Source: Glycine soja (taxonomy: Eukaryota > Streptophyta > Magnoliopsida > Fabales > Fabaceae). From it: DNA of 64,000 bases. The notes under the pieces were generated by a model. It was given only the letters and a program-made list of their open reading frames with translations, did no database searches and was not told where the DNA came from. The translations under genes and the position numbers were made by a program. The stretch spans positions 10,311,731 through 10,375,730 of the forward strand of contig NC_041008.1 of NCBI RefSeq assembly GCF_004193775.1, in the 5' to 3' direction. This document shows, one piece after another, positions 47,955 through 60,299 of this stretch (its first letter is position 1; each line of letters starts with the position of its first letter).

Positions 47955-48110
47955 CAAGTTACACTTGTCTTCGAAGTACTCATGTTTAGATTGAGGCTTG
48001 GAGGTCTTGGCTCGTTTAGCTCAAGGCTGAGCTTTGGGCTTGTTATTTTCGAGTGCGTCATGTTTGGCTTCTTGACCCTGGTTCATCTTTTTCTTAGCTC
48101 CTCTCCTCAT
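47955..48110 (-). pseudogene. Captured gene fragment: first exon of a HIT4-like protein
   Basis: The minus-strand ATG at 48108-48110 reads MRRGAKKKMNQGQEAKHDAL, then ENNKPKAQP, an in-frame TGA at 48021-48023, then AKRAKTSKPQSKHEYFEDKC before a plausible GT donor (47954-47953). A lysine-rich start followed by AKRAKxSKPxxxxEYFEDxxNL is how I remember the N-terminus of plant HEAT INTOLERANT 4, a chromatin-associated protein needed for heat-induced release of silencing. No later exons were found; the pyrimidine tract lies where the intron would be. The more GC-rich composition stands out sharply from the rest of the CACTA interior and suggests a captured piece of host gene including some 5' leader. 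Confidence 0.5.
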
Positions 48111-48258
48111 TGTGCTCGCTAGGACCAAACAGGGAAGAAAGAGAAATAGGGTTTGGCTTTGGGGGATGAACGCAGAATAGAAGGCGTTGGATCTGATTCA
48201 TGGTTGCCAAATATTTCTCTTTCATTGGCGATTTATTTTCCCTTTCTTCATCAAATAT

Positions 48259-49825
48259 TTTCTATTTTAAAATATTTATTTATGTAATTTGTTGACAGTA
48301 TTTTCATCTATATTACAATAAAAAACATAAATTTCTTAATATAAATAAAAAATATTGTCACTAAATCAAAAAATTTATTTTAAAAGATAAATATAATATA
48401 TAAAATAAAAAAACTTATATAAATATACCTATTCTAATTTATGTGAATAGTACTTTTTACATATATTAAGATTAAGTTATTTTTATTATTTATTAGAATA
48501 GTATTTTCTATTCATATTTAACTTTATGTAACCAAGTGGTTATTTTTTAAAATAATTAAATTATATAAAAAATAAATGTACTCAAATAAAATGAAAAGAT
48601 TTTCTATTTTTAAAATATTTATTTATGTAATTTATTGACAGTATTTTTATCTATAATAATACAATAAATAACATGAATTTCTTAATATAGATAAAAAAAT
48701 ATTGTCACAAAATTAAAAACATTATTTAAAAAAATAAATATAATATATAAAATAAAAAACTTATATAAATATACCTATTCTAATTTATGTGAATAGTACT
48801 TTTTACATATATTAAGATTAATTTATTTTTATTATTTATCAGAATAGTATTTTTTATTTATATTTAACTTTATGTAACCAAGTGGTTATTTTTTAAAAGA
48901 ATTAAATTATTTAATAAATAAATATACTCAAATAAAATGAATATATTTTCTATTTTTAAAATATTTATTTATGTAATTTATTGACAATATTTTTTTATCT
49001 ATAATACAATAAAAAACATGAATTTCTTAATATAGATAAAAAAATATTGTCACTAAATCAGAAACATTATTTTAAAAGATAAATATAATATATAAAATAA
49101 AAAACTTATATAAATATACATATTCTAATTTATGTGAATAGTATTTTTTATATATATTAAGATTAAGTTATTTTTATTATTTATTAGAATAGTATTTTTT
49201 ATTTATATTTAACTTTTTGTAATCAAGTGGTTATTTTTTAAAAGAATTAAATTGTATAAAAAACAAATGTACTCAAATAAAATGAAAAGATTTACTATTT
49301 TTAAAATATTTATTTATGTAATTTATTGACAGTATTTTTATCTATAATACAATAAATAACATGAATTTCTTAATATAGATAAAAAAAATATTGTCACTAA
49401 ATTAGAAATATTATTTTAAAAGATAAATATAATATATAAAATAAAAAACTTATATAAATATACATATTCTAATTTATGTGAATAGTATTTTTTACATATA
49501 TTAAGATTAAATTATTTTTATTATTTATTAGAACAGTATTTTTTATTTATATTTAACTTTGTGTAATCAAGTGGTTATTTTTTAAAATAATTAAATTATA
49601 TAGTAAATAAATGTACTTAAATAAAATGAGAATATTTTCTATTTTAAAATATTTATTTATATAATTTATTGACATTATTTTTATTTATATTACAATAAAT
49701 AACATGAATTTTTTAATATAGATAAAAAAAATATTGTCACTAAATTAAAAATATTATTTTAAAAGATAAATATAATATATAAAAAAAACTTATATAAATA
49801 TACATATTCTAATTTATGTGAAAAT
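48259..49825. repeat. Tandem array of a 345-bp AT-rich unit, about 4.5 copies
   Basis: Copies begin with TTTTCTATTTTAAAATATTT-like sequence at about 48259, 48600, 48946, 49291 and 49634. Shared internal words include TAATATAGATAAAAAAATAT, TATTGTCACTAAAT, ATTCTAATTTATGTGAATAG and AAGTGGTTATTTTTTAAAA. Copies differ by a few percent; the last is partial. Confidence 0.92.
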
Positions 49826-51184
49826 AGAATTTAATCTTATATGTTATATTTTAAAAGATAATATATAAGATTATAAAAATATAATTAATACAAAAATTGA
49901 ATTTGAACTATTTTTGCATAAAATTTATATTAATATTATATTTTGTGTCAAATATTCAAATGAGTACTTAGATGTCGTGATAAAAAAATGTGTTTCTCAT
50001 TCTAAACACCATGGTTCTTGTCCTTCCTCAAGCATTTTTAAAGTTTTTATTTTTTTAAAGAAAATGTTAATCAACATTTTATTATAATCAATGTTTGAAA
50101 TTTAACCATCAACGATTAAAATTAGGTGGGGGTAAGCAGGCCATCTTACCCGGCATAAGCCCACAATGGCAGCAGACGTACCACTCTGTCCCACACTCTT
50201 ACACGAACTTAATACATTAGTCCGCACCCGCCTCACAGGCCTAGTTTTTAAAGAAACACTTAAATTTGAAAATAAATATAGTTTTTCTCTTAAAAAAAGT
50301 CAATTACACTCAATTATATATATTTTTTAAAAAAAATCTTAATAAATCTCTAACAAATACTCAATTACAAAAATTTCAACACAACCAAATCAATTTTCAA
50401 CATAAATCAAAAGAAATTTTGGATTAGGCTTTTAGAATTAATTTGGTTTGAGTTGGCCTTGGTTAGTAGTTGTGGGTTTGCGGTTGCGGATTATGTTGGA
50501 CGGATCCAAAATCTTGCATAGCCATGGATTTTATAAAAAAAAATGGTTTATGACTTGCGCGAACCACAGGCCCTGCTATATGATTCATGAACCCGAGCTT
50601 ATTTATTCACCCCTAGTTAAAATCAGTGACTCAAAAGGGAATTAAAAAATAGGAGGACTAATTTGGTGAAATTATAGGTAAAATAGGGGAACATATTTTG
50701 CAATTAAGCCTTAAATCAAAGTAAATTTGAGATTTTAGTGAATGCATATGTTACGCATTGCATCTTATTGGGCCTTGCTCAATGTACATGTTGTACTAAA
50801 GTCAAATTGGGTCTTCATCAATGCATAAATTTTACTTATGTCATATTTAAACTTATTGAATAATTCTCGTGTTACACTTATATCTTATATTTTGAATTAC
50901 CTAATTTTATAAATTTTCATTATCATATATTTTCAGAATATAAAGGGTATTTATTATCATTTTTAAATATTTATTTTGTAAAAAACTCAAATTAAAAGAC
51001 TAATGATAAGCATGCCTTATTTATCTTAATCAAATAATGTAAATATTATTTTCTTAATTCAAAAATATTACTAATATACTAATTTCAATATTTTTCTAGT
51101 ATAAAATATATTTAAGTCTATTATATATTTATTACAATTTATAATAAATACAATATTTTTTTACTTCAGTTATATAGAATAAAG
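49826..51184. other. CACTA interior right of the tandem array
   Basis: AT-rich and without a recognisable gene. The frame at 50448-50645 has no family resemblance. Confidence 0.45.
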
Positions 51185-51534
51185 AAATTTCAGTCGCTAA
51201 TTCGGTCGTTAATCTCAAAACAGAAATACGCATAGCGACCGAATTCATTTCGGTCACTATAATCTTTATATAACGACCGAAACATCTCCGGTTGCTATTT
51301 TCAACTACATATCGGTCGCTACTTTGGTGGCTAAAGTAATTTTGTTTTTTTTAACATATTCAGCAATCGAAATAGCCACCGAAGTTTTCAGTGACCTTTT
51401 ATTTCGGTCGCTAATTCAGTCGCTGACCCAAGTTAAACATCATGACCAATTTTGATGGCAAATTCAGTCGTGAATTGCAATATTAACTGTGTAGTCGCTA
51501 ATTTCGGTTGTTAAATTGCATTTTTCTAGTAGTG
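51185..51534. repeat. Right subterminal repeat region of the CACTA element
   Basis: Dense TTCGGTCGCTA, AGCGACCGAA and CGGTCACTA words in both orientations, mirroring the left end. Confidence 0.8.
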
Positions 51535-51537
51535 ATT

Positions 51538-52151
51538 TCCAATTTTCATTCCTCACAAAATGTATTGGATAAATGATTCATATAAGATCTTTATAATAAA
51601 AAGATGATAATGATTCAAATGCTTATTTAATCTCACAAAAATCATTCAAAGAAACAGTTATATCTAAAATCAAAATATAAATATAAATAACATTGGAAAA
51701 AATTTAAACAGATGAATTTTTATCAATTATGGATATAGGTCCACATTATACCTTGTCGATCTAAAATAGCTAAATTTTCAATTTTGACTATGATCAATAA
51801 CATATTCAAGAATCATTTTTCATACATAAAAATAAAAATAAAGCATAAAAGAAATGATATTATAATAGCGAAAACAAGAAGAAGAAGATAGAAAGCACAC
51901 CCGAAAGAAATGGGGTGGATATTTACAATTTTAAATATAATCAATAACTATAAATATTATTAATTTTAAAAATAATTTCATTATTAAAAGCTTTAAATAA
52001 TAATAAATTTTTATAAAGAACCAAGTGAAAAAAAAAATATATTATACTATTTTACTATATAGTAATAATAATAATAATATATACAATTTTATTATATATA
52101 ATAATAATAATGTTATAGGCAATTTTAATATATATTAGTTTACAGTATATA
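51538..52151. other. AT-rich spacer, no gene seen
   Basis: No coding region. Contains ATA/ATT trinucleotide clusters near 52060-52110. Confidence 0.5.
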
Positions 52152-52160
52152 ATATTATAA

Positions 52161-52786
52161 GGTTAAATTACTCATTTGGTCTTTATAGTTTCATAATTCT
52201 TATCTTTTTAGTCTCTATAGTTTGAAAGTGATTTTTTTAGTCCCTATTGTTTATATTTTAATTCTCGTTTAGTCTATGTAATTTAAAAATATTCTTTTTA
52301 GTCTTTATAGTTTATATTTTAATTCTCTTTTAGTTCCTATAGTTTTAAAGTGATATTTTTAGTCCCTATAATTTGTATTCTAATTATCTTTTATTCCTTA
52401 CTACAAAAATATATAAAAATAATTGTAATTATAAATTATCAATTATTTTTTTACTACAAATTATCTTACGATAAATTAGTTACGAATTACTTGTTAATAT
52501 TTTTGTAGTTAATTGTAATTAATAATACGACTCATATTTTAATGGTAAGGACTAAAATTGAATTAAAATATAAAGTATAGGAACTAAAAAGACCACTTTC
52601 AAATTATAGGGACTAAAAGAAAATTAAAATATAAATTATAAGGACTAAAAAAACCACTTTCAAAATTATAGGGACTAAAAGAGAATTAAAATGTAAACTA
52701 TAGAAACTAAAAAAATCACTTTTAAACTATAGGGACCAAAAAGGTAAAAATCGTGAAATTATAGGGACTAAATAAGTAATTTAACC
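52161..52786. mobile_element. 626-bp foldback MITE with perfect 9-bp target duplication
   Basis: The left arm from GGTTAAATTACTCATTTGG and the right arm ending in AAATAAGTAATTTAACC are inverted over about 235 bp each. ATATTATAA flanks both sides exactly (52152-52160 and 52787-52795), which points to MULE-type transposition. Each arm is itself built from roughly 60-70 bp repeats of TTTTTAGTCCCTATAGTTT with AAAGTG...TTTAATTCTC. Confidence 0.85.
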
Positions 52787-52795
52787 ATATTATAA

Positions 52796-55700
52796 ACATT
52801 TTTAGTTATTTTGTGAAATATATACTTTAATGTACCTTATTTTTTTAAAAATAAAATTAAGCATAGTCAAATATTATTTAATTTACTATTAATTTGAAAA
52901 TTATTGTTTAAAATAGTATCAAAATTATATAATTAGGGTTAATACTTTTAAATGACTATGGATGAACTTAATTGAAAATTATATTTCACAAATAAGTTAA
53001 CTTAGAGTTCAAATTTATTTATTTTACATAAAATTCAATCTCGAAACTCATTCATGTATATATAACAATTTTCTATTAATCTTATTTAATATGATTCAAT
53101 AGTATTTTAATACATGACCGTTAAATCTTATTGATATTCATTGTGTAACTTCAATGAGGTATTAAAATAATCTAAAATATAATTAATTTATTTATTATTG
53201 AACAAAAAATTATTTTAGAAAACATAATTTAAAATTAAAAAATATTGTTAACTTTATCATTCGATAAATTTTGTAACATATATTTTTATATAAAAGTGAA
53301 GTCAATAATATTTATTATTTAATTATTACATTTATAATTTTTAAAAAAATTAGTTTATAAAATAAAATTTACAATAAAATAATGTAAAAAATTATTATTT
53401 TATATTAACTATTAGTCATCTATCATTAATTTAATTTATCTAATTAGTTCTAATTTAAATAATTAACATTAAATATAATTATTAATAATTTTATTTTTAA
53501 ATTTATATATATATATATATATATATTTAAGTTTTATATTTTTTTATTTTCATATTATATTATATTATTTTATAACTTTAAAGTCATGAATTTAATTTAT
53601 TATTTTTTCTGAAATATATGTTAAAGTAACTAATTATAAAAATAAATAAAGTTGTGCATAAATAATAATATTAAATTAGTGTAAACCTTTACATTTATTT
53701 TATTTAATATTTTTTTCATATTAATTTAATATGTAAAATTAAATATTACAAATAATTTTAATTATTACTAATGTAAGAAATTATTAAATTTATTAAAATA
53801 TATGAATGACTGTTAGTTAGTGTTACTTTGAATTAAATAGATGTGGTTATAAATAGATGAGTGATAGAACAAACTAAATGGCCAATTGATCCACTAAATT
53901 TAATCTTGTAAAAGTCAAACGTGTCGGTTAATTATTTTCTAAGCCATATACGCGCGTTCTGTAATAAAGATACAATTTTCATGAATATGAATATATTTAA
54001 TGTAATATGCTCAATTTCTAAGTTAATCTGATGATTCAAATTCAAATTTCGTGTTACGTTTAAGAATTTCTACTTGGTTGATGTAATTTTGTGCTCAGGG
54101 TTTCTTGAGTATCTCTTTGATTGGGATTTCACTGGCTATTCTACAGTGTGAAAACAAATATATGTTCCCATTAGCACATTGTTTTGTTTCTGTTTCTCCA
54201 CTAAAACTTGCGTAAACCCCTTGGTGTAACCTTCTGCCCCTCGTTTGTTGCATCACATCCACATGGTTCACATTCTCAATATTCCTCCAAAGTCGTTTTG
54301 TATAAAAAAAAACGGCGTGAAAATGGTATAAATGATTTCAAATTAAGTAGTAGTACTATTCACACTATTCTTGGACTTACAACTGAGCCAACTTCTGCAT
54401 TCTTGCATTTTATGTAATTATTTTAAGGTAAATTATCACTAAATTCTATTTTAATTTTTCAAAACATTACTTTTTGGTTCTAATTCTTGTAAATTTTAAT
54501 TTTTTTACATCAAATATAAATTAAATTCTTTCTATAAATGACATAACATGTATATAAATATATCACGTCACATATAATTTCGAAATTGTCACTGATATTA
54601 CATAATGGCATTTTAAACACGTATCATATTACCACAAAAATTTATGAGTGGCGATACACCAAAAAAAATTATGCGTGGTAACATAACATATCTATATACA
54701 CGGTGACAGACTCAGAAATTTTTTTCAGTGAAAGCAAAAAATAATCTAATATTTTCTTAAACCAAAAATTATATAAGCTTTATTTAAAATGGTAATAAAA
54801 AATTAAAAACAGTAAAATTTAAAAAGATAAAATGAGTAAAATTAGTATCAATTTATTATCTCTTTTATCTTTTATAACTATTCGCATTTATCTTATTTAA
54901 AAAAATTATTTTGTGGGAGTAACTTCCATTTTTTTATAGAAACAAAAAAAAATATTTATTCAATATATTCAAATAAAAAAATTTACTTTATGGTACAATT
55001 ACCCACCATGTAGATGTGCTACTAATGTATATATACATATATCAAACCTGTTGCTAATATAACATTTAAATATATGTCGATGAAAATTATTTATAAAAAA
55101 TCATGATGAACAAAATCATCAAAAATAACATAAATTAAATTAAAAAATATTTAAGTCTTACATTTTAATTGCTATGTTACTTATTTAGTGTACTTGATCT
55201 AGGTATAATGCATTTAAGATATTTATTTGTTAATAAACTTAGTTGCAATTCAATAAGTATTTTTTTAGTGTTATTCTCAAGTTAGAATTAAAATTTCACT
55301 TTAATAATTTATGTAACAAAAGTTTATATTAAAATTAACATAAGTTATCGAAATGAAATTCTAGTTGTGATTAAAGCACTTAAGCAGTGAGAGATTTAGA
55401 TAATATGCACGGTTAATTTCAATTGTTCTTAAAACACCTAAAATAGTTAAAGGTTTAGATAGTATATATGAAGTTATAGGTTCTAACTCACCACAACCAT
55501 TATAAAAAAATAGTTAAAATAGTATACATGTAATAAGTTTTATTTATTTATTTTTTATGTGATGCACATATGCTAGTTTGATCAGAGTGATTTGAAAGAG
55601 GGGATATAAATGTTTAGTAGGAAAGGATTAATGAAATCGTTAATGAATACGACATGGGGAGTTTGAAACTCAAATAGGAAAATCTAATTCTTAAAACTGG

Positions 55701-57803
55701 ATGGCAAGTAAATATGAATTTGTGGGTATTCATCTGACCCTAATTTGATTTTGAAGGAAAAAAAGTTGTTTGAATTGGGATCCAGTTTTCTTCGACCTAT
55801 AATTTATTTTAAAAATATAAGTAAATTTTTTTAGCCATATGCTATGAAAATGACCTCCTATTGGTTTCAAGTCTTACACTCCTGTCAATGTTAGCTGTAA
55901 ACATCAATAATTACTTGTTCATTTTAAGATATACATGAGAATTTCATGACGGAAAATCATTCTCCACAATTTTCTTTTTCTTCTTCTCTTGAAATATAAA
56001 GTTTCCTACATTACCTAATTTCTTTCTTTCAAACTAAACTCAGGCAAAGTCATCATAGTTGTGCAGCGTAGTAAGAAAAATGCCACACAAGAAGAATAGT
56101 TTAGCATGAATTGTTTAAACAATGAGTTTACACGCTTTTTGGCTCGTTGATCAATGAAAAAAATGCTTGTCACTTTATTACGTTTAATGTTTATACTTGA
56201 ATCTAGTTGAATTTCGGAAAAATTCTGAATGATTTTTTCAACTTACATAGCATTTATTTAAAAGAAGTATATGTATAATAATTTAATTTACTTAACAATA
56301 ATGAAAGATTTATATCTTCAATAAAATCACGTTTGAGAAGATACAAGATCAATTATGATACTTCCTAATGCCAAACCACACACACTATGAATAGTTAATG
56401 GAAGAAATGTGGTACAAAAGGTTGAATGGGGCCAAAATGTAGAAGCTAGCTTTTGGATCATATAGGATCCGTTTATTTGTGGGGCTTTTTTATGAAAAAA
56501 AAGCATATTTAATTTAAAGATATTTAAAAATTATGATAACTAGATGAACTTAAAAAAATTAAACTAGATATAAAAGCTTCTTGTGCGTTTCTCTCAAGTT
56601 CAAAAGAGTAACTAAAAAATCTATATTATAGCAACTCTTTTTCCCAAAGATCATCCAATTATATACATAATTCCCATTCACGTGTCAAAAGCTTTCATGC
56701 CAAACATACTCAAATGATTCCACACTTCAACCATGTCTTTCTCTTAAGTTGGAGAGTCTTAGCTTAGAATAACACCGTGTTTGCCAACCAAAGTTTTGAA
56801 GTAACACATAAAGGTGTTGCAATATAGCATTATGGCATATAAAAGAAAATTTGTGGTACATGAAGCTTCATCTAGTTTCAATTCAAATCATAAAAGATTT
56901 CATACCACACATGCTCAAATGATTCCAAACTCCATTAATGTTTTTCTTTTAATTTGGAGTGCCTAAATATTCCCACACTTCAACCATGGCCTTCTAATTT
57001 GGAGTATGTGTAATGATGAAGTGGATGAAGTCCTACATCCAATAAGATTAACGAGATTCTTTTAGTACATGATAAATTGAAGTCTCACACTGAATGATTA
57101 TGATTAAGGAAAACCTTTTAAGAAGAAGAAAGAAAGAAAGAAATCGGAAATTAAGAAGTGGGAATAAAATGTGAAAGAGATAAAAATTACCAATTGGTAT
57201 AACTCAGAAAGAACACAAGTACAATGACAGTCAGTGTTGGATGAATCCAATGAACTTATTAAAGATTTCAAACTTAGATCGGAATCATGACCTAAAAAAT
57301 TACCTATAGTTTTGGATTGTTCAAGCCTTCTTTACCACAGTTTACTCTAATTAATTTCTTCATTCTGGTATTCTAGCTTCCTTATCATCATCATCTATTC
57401 ACATGTTATTTGAAAAGAAAGTGGCAAATCATTTTCTTTTGGAAGGCACTTTTCAAGCTCAACTCAAGTTAATTAAAAAAAAAAGTCTTTTATCAAATTG
57501 TTGGGATAAAATATTTGAGATATTATATTTGTACAACTAGGCTGTGCAATTATTTTACAACAATGAGGTAAGAGAAGAAAAAGAAGAGAAATATAAGAAG
57601 GATAACGTGGCAAACAAAGATATCAATATGTCATTCTTACTCTTATTGCGATATACAAAAAGAATACAATCGTATATGTTCCCTATCTATTTGTGGATTC
57701 TTTGAATCCCATGACAAAGATTGCAGAGGTTCATACGTTGGGCCAAAAATTTTACAGCACAAAATTACTTCTAATAGAAAATTAATAATTAAGCAGTCTA
57801 AAG
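52796..57803. other. AT-rich intergenic DNA, no gene seen
   Basis: Five kilobases without a supportable gene. (AT)n at 53507-53527. A short frame at 54208-54417 lies in a slightly more GC-rich patch (54190-54300) but matches nothing I know. Diverged direct repeats around CTCAAATGATTCCA lie at 56698-56760 and 56900-56965. The last few hundred bases hold the 3' flank of the U-box gene (minus strand). Confidence 0.5.
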
Positions 57804-59126
57804 TTAAAATGATCTCTTAACATTCTTGTAATCTGAGTCTATGCATTCCAATTCAGCCCTGTAAGGATTGAGGAATTTGAGAAGTTCAGTTGCTTTCTCC
57901 TTAGTCTCATCACCACATCCAACTTGCAACACCAACAAGAGCTTCTGAAAGGCACCAACTTGAAGGGCCTCAACAAGGGTTCTCCCTTCATCTTTTTCTC
58001 CAAACTTGCACAGTTTCCAAATGGCAGAAACAGAATAGTCTGTGGTCAGTGGTGAAACTCTGAGAATTTTCTTCACCAAAAGAGGAATTGTTAGATCATT
58101 CCCGCAGGCTTTGTTCCTTCCTTCTTCAGAGCTGCATAGAGAGTCCAAAATGGCCGCAGCCTTCTCACACAGGCTCTTGTCTGAGTCAATGAGAATGTCA
58201 AGCAAAGAAGAAACCAAACCCAATTCAACAAATGCCAACCTCATCTTCTCACTTGATTTGGAAGAGGATGAGACCAAGTACCAAACCACCCTCAATGAGG
58301 CCTTTGTGATGGTTGGACTAATCCTCTTGTTGATGAACTCCAAGAGCACATTGACCCCTTCAATTTGTGACAAGGCCTCCACATGCTGCACATCACCAAA
58401 GGAAAGAAGCTCTTTCAATGCCACAATGGACTTCTCTTTCCCTGAGAGATCTTGGTGCTTCAAGAACCAAACCATGCATCTTAGAGAAGCCAAAGACCCC
58501 AAAGACTTGTGTGCCTCCAATTGAAGTGGAAACATCCAATTGAGTGCTGACAAAATCTCCTCAAGAACCACCACATTTCTCTCAACAGAATCATTGGCAA
58601 ATGCATCAAATGATGAAGCCAATGCCACAGGTGCTCCATTGTCCACTATGCACCTCTTGTTCCTCTCACTCTCACCACCCCACCTCTTCAATTTCTGCAC
58701 CAATTTAAGGCAACCATATTGGTCCAAACCCCTTGCTGAGGCCTTCACTTGCATCAGAAGCTCAGCAACCTCATTTGGGCTAATTGGTATCCTTGGTGTT
58801 GGAATCCTCTCCACCCCATGTTGCCTATTCTCCACACACCAATCTTGAATCATTATCCTGAGGGAATGGTTTGGAATCATGTCAAAGTTTCTCACAACCT
58901 GGTTTGTAACAGGACATGTGATGTTCCCTTCATCAAACCACCTCTCCACACTCTCCCTATCATAGGTTATCCCTGTTGACAATGTCACAGGATCCTTCAT
59001 CAAGTCAAGGGAAATTGGACACCTGAAGTGGTTGGGAATCACCAACTCCGTGATGGATTTGCCACCTTTTCGGCGGTTATTGTTGCAGCCCTTCCTTCTC
59101 CTCCACCCCAACACCATCTCTAGCAA
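57804..59126 (-). CDS. U-box E3 ubiquitin ligase, PUB20/21-like, 440 aa
   Basis: A single uninterrupted exon. The U-box (about residues 30-103) reads VIPNHFRCPISLDLMKDPVT, GITYDRESVERWFDEGN, TCPVTNQVV and IPNHSLRIMIQDWC, with the hydrophobic, Pro and Asp positions that contact the E2 enzyme. The remainder (about 120-425) is helical and ARM-repeat-like (VVLEEILSALNW, LASLRCMVWFLK, SIVALKELLSF, AAAILDSLCSS, YSVSAIWKLC). Length and architecture match the plant PUB20-PUB25/CMPG1 group, cytosolic ligases linked to defence and stress signalling. Members usually begin close to MVLGWRRRK, so the ATG at 59115-59117 may be the true start rather than the first one. A TATAAATA box lies about 150 bp upstream. 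No lesion is seen; probably functional. Confidence 0.93.
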   Translation of the reverse strand: MLEMVLGWRRRKGCNNNRRKGGKSITELVIPNHFRCPISLDLMKDPVTLSTGITYDRESVERWFDEGNITCPVTNQVVRNFDMIPNHSLRIMIQDWCVENRQHGVERIPTPRIPISPNEVAELLMQVKASARGLDQYGCLKLVQKLKRWGGESERNKRCIVDNGAPVALASSFDAFANDSVERNVVVLEEILSALNWMFPLQLEAHKSLGSLASLRCMVWFLKHQDLSGKEKSIVALKELLSFGDVQHVEALSQIEGVNVLLEFINKRISPTITKASLRVVWYLVSSSSKSSEKMRLAFVELGLVSSLLDILIDSDKSLCEKAAAILDSLCSSEEGRNKACGNDLTIPLLVKKILRVSPLTTDYSVSAIWKLCKFGEKDEGRTLVEALQVGAFQKLLLVLQVGCGDETKEKATELLKFLNPYRAELECIDSDYKNVKRSF

Positions 59127-60299
59127 TTAACCTGCTCAAAGAAACTAACCAAAGTTGTTTTTGTAAGGTGAACTGTACTTTTTGGTGATCAAGTTTGAAA
59201 CAATTTGATGAGAAATATTTTGAAGGGTCTTAAATTCAATTGAGTTTGTTCATGTATGTACAAGCTAAATATAAAATATTTATAGAGAATCAGACACGCA
59301 TAGATATGTCATGTCTCATGTGTGTATTGTGTTATATAAGTACAGGGTCAGGGGTCCTTGCTGTCATACATATGAATGAGTGTGTTCAAAGTTAGACCAC
59401 CCCCAAAGAAAATACCATTATTCTAAGAGAGAAGCATTCAAATTTGAAGAGAGAGAGAGAGAGAGAGTTGTTGCATAATAGGAGTGAGGAGGATTTGAAT
59501 ATTGACCATTGAAGAGTTGAAGAAATATTGTGAATACATGGTATAACCGTCAAAAGGGAAGAACGGGTAAAAGAAAAACAAAAGGCCTAAGCGATATTGT
59601 TGTTTTGTTATGGCTTCGGCGTTGGGGTGTAGACTCGGTGACACACGCTTTCTACTAAGGAATAAGACCAACACAACACGTACAATATTATGCTACACGT
59701 TAATATTCATTTTTTCTTCTTCTCAATTTTATTCTTTTTGTTAACTGCTACGTATGTGGTGCTGTTTACTTTGTGATAAAGTTTTAAAATTAAAGTTCAA
59801 TTAGGCTTCATTAAATTTACTATATATAGTTTTAAATTTTGGTTTATTTAAAAATATATTTTTTTAATTTGATATCGTCTATTAGTATTAAAATGCGAAT
59901 CGATTCAAATTGAAATTAAATTTAAGTATTAGGTGTTCGAAAGGAATAAAAATAATAATTATAGATACAAAATAAAATTAAATATTTAATAGTATAGTGA
60001 AAGTCAAATGACTTAATTAATAATATTGTTTGAGTGAGGACTTGGATTTCAATATAGAGGTGATATATAAGTTCATTTAATTAACTTTGAATTTACTTAA
60101 AATGCAATAACAATGTAATTTTTTCCTTTATTATTTAATAATAGTTTTTTATTTATGATAAGATTGTTCATTTTAAAAGTTGTATATACATATGATGATT
60201 TTTAATTGATTAACTCTGATAATCTATCAAAATTAATCTTATCTCTTCATTATATAATTAGGGTTCAATTTCTAAGTTCAAGCATATTGGAAACGATTA
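59127..60299. other. Promoter side of the U-box gene and AT-rich flank
   Basis: Upstream of the TATA box lies a (GA)n run (59449-59466). No other gene is seen; the minus-strand frame at 59438-59674 is probably chance. Confidence 0.5.
59277..59284 (-). promoter_or_regulatory. TATA box of the U-box gene
   Basis: TATAAATA on the minus strand, 151 bp upstream of the first ATG, which leaves room for a 5' UTR of about 120 bp. Confidence 0.5.

Larger units (their letters stand above)
42294..51534. mobile_element. Complete 9.24-kb CACTA transposon
   Basis: The left end CACTACTAAAAAATAGCG and the right end CATTTTTCTAGTAGTG are inverted CACTA termini. A perfect 3-bp target duplication (ATT, 42291-42293 and 51535-51537) flanks them. 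Subterminal regions (about 42294-42790 and 51185-51534) are packed with GGTCGCTA and AGCGACC words in both orientations, the usual transposase-binding layout of CACTA elements. No intact TNPA or TNPD frame is visible, so it is non-autonomous. The interior holds low-complexity tracts, a tandem array and an apparent gene fragment. Retention of both ends and the duplication suggests mobilisation in trans. Confidence 0.92.

Noticed and set aside
54190..54420. GC-richer patch with a 69-codon frame
   Set aside because: No domain, no splice or promoter support; left as intergenic.
58042..58979. Several + strand frames of 76-160 codons
   Set aside because: Antisense shadows of the intact U-box gene.
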